From Streptomyces sp. NRRL F-6131 (GTDB lineage Bacteria > Actinomycetota > Actinomycetes > Streptomycetales > Streptomycetaceae): a stretch of DNA of 33,693 nucleotides. Shown here piece by piece: positions 30,932-33,693 of the stretch. Under the pieces are notes generated by a model, which worked only from the letters and a program-made list of their open reading frames with translations, did not search any database and was not told the origin of the DNA. The stretch's first letter is position 1. Every line of letters starts with the position of its first letter. The stretch spans positions 1 through 33,693 of the forward strand of contig JOHN01000075.1 in the NCBI GenBank assembly GCA_000719695.1. Reading direction: 5' to 3'. The position numbers and the translations under genes are program-made.

Positions 30932-33630
30932 GCGGGGGCCTCCCCCGAGGGTTCGGCAGGGTGCTCGGCCGGGCCCTCGGCGGGCGGGGGCCCGGCGGGG
31001 GCCGGTGCGGCGGGCAGGGTGAGCAGCATGGTGGTGCCGCCACCGGGGGTGTCCTCGACCTCCAGGCCGCCGCCCATGGCCTCGGCGAGGCCGCGGGAGA
31101 GGGCCAGACCGAGGCCGACGCCGGTGGTGTTGTCGGTGTCGCCGAGCCGCTGGAAGGGCAGGAAGACCCGGTCCCGGTCCTCGGCGGCGATGCCGGGGCC
31201 CCGGTCGATCACCCGCAGTTCGACCCGCTCGGCGTGGTGGCTGGCGGTGACCAGCACGGGGGCGCCGGGCGCGTTGTGCCGCAGTGCGTTGGTGATCACG
31301 TTGGCGAGGACGCGTTCCAGCAGCGGCGGGTCGGCGAGGACCGGCGGGACGGTCTCCAGGTCCAGCGGCCGGACCGGCGCGTACGGGTCGGCGAGCGAGT
31401 CGAGGGCGCGCGGCAGGACCTCGTCGAGGTGGGTCTCGGCGAGGTGCAGGGTGAGCGCGCCGGCCTGGAGGCGGCTCATGTCGAGCAGGTTGTCGACCAA
31501 GCGGGTGAGTTTGACCAGGGACTCGTCGGCGGTGGCGAGGAGTTCGGCCCGGTCCTCGGGCGAGAACTCGACGTCGGGGCTGCGCAGTGAGCCGACCGAG
31601 GCGAGCGCGGCGGCGAGCGGGGTGCGCAGGTCGTGGCTGACGGCGGCGAGCAGGGCGGTGCGCATCCGGTCGGCGGCCCTGATCGGTTCGACCTCGGCGG
31701 CGACCTCGGCGAGGCGGTCGCGTTCGAGGGCGGCGGCGACGTGCGCGGCGAAGGCGGTGAGCACCCGCTGGTCGGCGGCGGGCAGTCGGCGGCCGGTGAG
31801 GACGAGGACGGCGTCGGCGCCGACCGGGACCTCGGTGGTCTCCAGGACCACGCCGCGCCCGGCGTCGGCCCCGGCGGCGTCGGCCTCGGTGGTGGCGGCC
31901 TCGGTGGTGGCGGCCCCGGGGGTGGCGGCCCCGGGGGTGGCGGCCCCGGGGGTGGTGCCGGGAGCGGCGTCGCGGGGCGCGGTGGCGCAGGAGGCGAGCA
32001 CCTCGCCGCCGGTGCGCTCCAGCAGGGCGACGGCGTGCATGCCGAAGGCGGTGCGGGACTTCTCCAGCAGGGCGGGCACGGCGTCCGCGCCGCGCAGCAC
32101 GCTGCCGGCCAGGGTGGAGAGGGTCTCGGCCTCGGCGGTGGCCCGGGCCGCCCGGGCGGTGAGCCGGGTCGCGTGGTCGACCACGGTGGAGACGGTCAGC
32201 GCGACGGCGGCGAAGACCACCAGGGCGATGATGTTGTTGGTCTCGCCGATGGTGAAGGCGTGGACGGGCGGGATGAAGAAGTAGTTGAGCAGCGCCGAGG
32301 CGACCAGCGAGGCCAGCAGGGCGGAGGTGGCACCACCGAGCAGGGCCACCGCGACCACGCCGAGCTGGAAGATCAGCGCGTCGGTGGTGAGGTTCACCCG
32401 GTCGTGGAACTGCGAGAGCAGCGCGGTCAGCAGCCAGGGCACCACCAGACCGGCGACGAACCCGGCGACGGTGCGCCGCCGGGAGTGGCGGCGGCCCAGC
32501 GCGGGGAGGCGGCCGCGGCCGGTGAAGGCGTGGGTGACCATGTGGACGTCGATGTCCTCGGAGGCGTCCACGGTGGTCTCGCCGATGCCGGGACCGGTGA
32601 GGAAGCGGGCGGTCCGGCCGCGCCGGCTGGTGCCGAGGACGAGCTGGGTGGCGTCGTGGGCGCGGGCGAAGGCGAGCAGCGCGGTGGGGATGTCGTCGCC
32701 GACGACCACGTGGTAGCTGCCACCGAGGGTCTCGACCAGCTGTCGCTGCTGGGCGAGCGCGCCGGAGGAGGCGCCGGCCAGGCCGTCGCTGCGGGTGACG
32801 TGGACGGCCAGCAGGTCGCCGCCGGCCGTGCGGTCCGCGATGCGGGCGGCGCGGCGGATCAGGGTCTCGCCCTCGGGCCCGCCGGTGAGGGCGACCACGA
32901 CGCGCTCCCTGGTCTCCCACACCCGGTCGATGTTGTGGCTGGCGCGGTAGTCGCGCAGGCCCTCGTCGACCCGCCCGGCCACCCAGAGCAGGGCGAGTTC
33001 GCGCAGGGCGGTGAGATTGCCGACCCGGAAGTAGTTGGAGAGCGCGGCGTCCACCTTCTCCGCCCGGTAGACGTTGCCGTGGGCCATCCGGCGGCGCAGC
33101 GCCTGGGGGGCCATGTCGACGAGTTCGAGCTGGTCGGCCCGGCGGACCACCTCGTCCGGGACGGTCTCGCGCTGCGGGATGCCGGTGATCTTCTGGACGA
33201 CGTCGTTCAGCGACTCCAGGTGCTGGACGTTGACGGTGGTGATGACGTCGATCCCGGCGTCCAGCAGTTCCTCGACGTCCTGCCAGCGCTTGCCGTTGCG
33301 CCCGCCGGGGACGTTGGTGTGGGCGAGTTCGTCCACCAGCACGACGGCGGGGCGGCGGGCGAGGGCCGCGTCGAGGTCCATCTCCGCGAAGTCGGCGTCC
33401 CGGTAGGAGCGGTGGACGGGGGGCAGCACCTCCAGTCCGTCGAGCATGGCCTCGGTGTGCCGGCGGCCGTGGCACTCGATCCAGCCGACCACGACGTCCG
33501 CGCCGCGGTCCCGTCTGCGCCGTGCCTCGTCCAGCATCCGGTAGGTCTTGCCGACACCGGGGGCGGAGCCGAGGTACACCCTCAGCCGGCCGCGTCGGTG
33601 ACCGGTGCCGGGGGTGAGGTCGCGGGCCAT
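30928..33630 (-). CDS. kdpD: KdpD osmosensitive potassium-channel sensor kinase
   Basis: A 900-residue KdpD. The N-terminal KdpD domain (about 15-225) has Walker A GSAPGVGKT (21-29) and DELAHTN (100-106). A universal-stress-like domain follows (240-365). Four membrane helices lie in about 388-485, with the conserved LNYFFIPPVHAFTI between them, then a GAF-like domain (about 500-640) interrupted by an Ala/Thr/Gly/Pro repeat (552-590). The kinase core has VSHDLRTPLAA (His666), the N-box NVITNALRHN, DRGPGI and GVGLGLALS. It senses low potassium or turgor and phosphorylates KdpE. ATG at 33630 with only a weak AGAG upstream. It overlaps kdpE by four bases. Confidence 0.97.
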   Translation of the reverse strand: MARDLTPGTGHRRGRLRVYLGSAPGVGKTYRMLDEARRRRDRGADVVVGWIECHGRRHTEAMLDGLEVLPPVHRSYRDADFAEMDLDAALARRPAVVLVDELAHTNVPGGRNGKRWQDVEELLDAGIDVITTVNVQHLESLNDVVQKITGIPQRETVPDEVVRRADQLELVDMAPQALRRRMAHGNVYRAEKVDAALSNYFRVGNLTALRELALLWVAGRVDEGLRDYRASHNIDRVWETRERVVVALTGGPEGETLIRRAARIADRTAGGDLLAVHVTRSDGLAGASSGALAQQRQLVETLGGSYHVVVGDDIPTALLAFARAHDATQLVLGTSRRGRTARFLTGPGIGETTVDASEDIDVHMVTHAFTGRGRLPALGRRHSRRRTVAGFVAGLVVPWLLTALLSQFHDRVNLTTDALIFQLGVVAVALLGGATSALLASLVASALLNYFFIPPVHAFTIGETNNIIALVVFAAVALTVSTVVDHATRLTARAARATAEAETLSTLAGSVLRGADAVPALLEKSRTAFGMHAVALLERTGGEVLASCATAPRDAAPGTTPGAATPGAATPGAATTEAATTEADAAGADAGRGVVLETTEVPVGADAVLVLTGRRLPAADQRVLTAFAAHVAAALERDRLAEVAAEVEPIRAADRMRTALLAAVSHDLRTPLAAALASVGSLRSPDVEFSPEDRAELLATADESLVKLTRLVDNLLDMSRLQAGALTLHLAETHLDEVLPRALDSLADPYAPVRPLDLETVPPVLADPPLLERVLANVITNALRHNAPGAPVLVTASHHAERVELRVIDRGPGIAAEDRDRVFLPFQRLGDTDNTTGVGLGLALSRGLAEAMGGGLEVEDTPGGGTTMLLTLPAAPAPAGPPPAEGPAEHPAEPSGEAPA
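31876..31962. repeat. 15-bp tandem repeat inside kdpD
   Basis: Four 15-base units (31891-31905, 31906-31920, 31921-31935, 31936-31950; consensus GGTGGCGGCCCCGGG) with degenerate units at each end encode ATPGA/ATTEA pentapeptides. The array expands a loop in the GAF region in frame. Confidence 0.9.
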
Positions 33631-33693
33631 GGGCGCTGCTCTTTCGTCTACTGCGGCGGACGGGGGCGGACGAGGGCGGGCGGGGGCGGACGG
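33631..33693. other. Region upstream of kdpD at the window edge
   Basis: The last 63 bases are GC-rich with repeated CGGGGGCGGACG words. I found no recognisable kdpC end here, so the kdp pump genes, if present, lie further right. Confidence 0.4.

Noticed and set aside
33631..33693. Possible kdpC C-terminus at the right edge
   Set aside because: A frame ending in TAG exists but encodes only Pro/Arg-rich residues unlike KdpC.

Overview
The window is chromosomal DNA from a high-GC actinomycete, most likely a streptomycete (Streptomyces, Kitasatospora or a close relative). GC content is extreme, many genes start with GTG (rpoB with TTG), NusG carries the long acidic N-terminus typical of the group, and the ribosomal-protein/RNA-polymerase block has the order I recall for Streptomyces. 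This includes two lipoprotein genes inserted between rplA and rplJ.

Layout from left to right. (1) 1-7.7 kb, accessory: a secreted lipoprotein serpin (+) converges on a minus-strand set comprising an ADP-ribosylglycohydrolase, a DUF2786 protein with a membrane protein directly upstream of it, and a DUF4097 / histidine kinase / NarL-type response regulator operon. (2) 7.75-8.0 kb: a compact initiator-tRNA unit. (3) 8.0-22.9 kb, all minus strand and transcribed right to left: tRNA-Trp, secE, nusG, rplK, rplA, two lipoproteins, rplJ, rplL, rpoB, rpoC, punctuated by hairpin terminators, promoters and an L10 leader. (4) 23.2-25.8 kb, plus strand: class I aminotransferase and an adenosine-deaminase-like amidohydrolase. 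(5) 25.9-28.4 kb, minus strand: tRNA-Thr, elongator tRNA-Met, rpmG, hadA, hadB, murB. (6) 28.7-29.9 kb (+): a cytosine-deaminase-like protein that appears to lack catalytic residues. (7) 30.2-33.6 kb (-): kdpE and kdpD, a potassium-responsive two-component pair; the kdp pump genes are not in view.

The core builds the transcription and translation machinery (L11, L1, L10, L7/L12, L33, beta and beta', SecE, NusG and four tRNAs). The order tRNA-Thr, tRNA-Met, rpmG, hadA, hadB ... tRNA-Trp, secE, nusG, rplK, rplA matches the mycobacterial order I remember, except that murB, add and the aminotransferase lie between hadB and tRNA-Trp and there is no hadC.

I found no mobile element, CRISPR array, phage or clearly new multi-gene system. 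The best candidates for new biology are the lipoprotein pair embedded among ribosomal genes, the apparently inactive deaminase homologue, the serpin with a Met-Ala scissile bond, an unusual residue in the rifampicin pocket of RpoB, and small palindromes placed exactly at the predicted rplJ and rpoB promoters. All promoter and hairpin calls were made by eye, without folding or scoring software.
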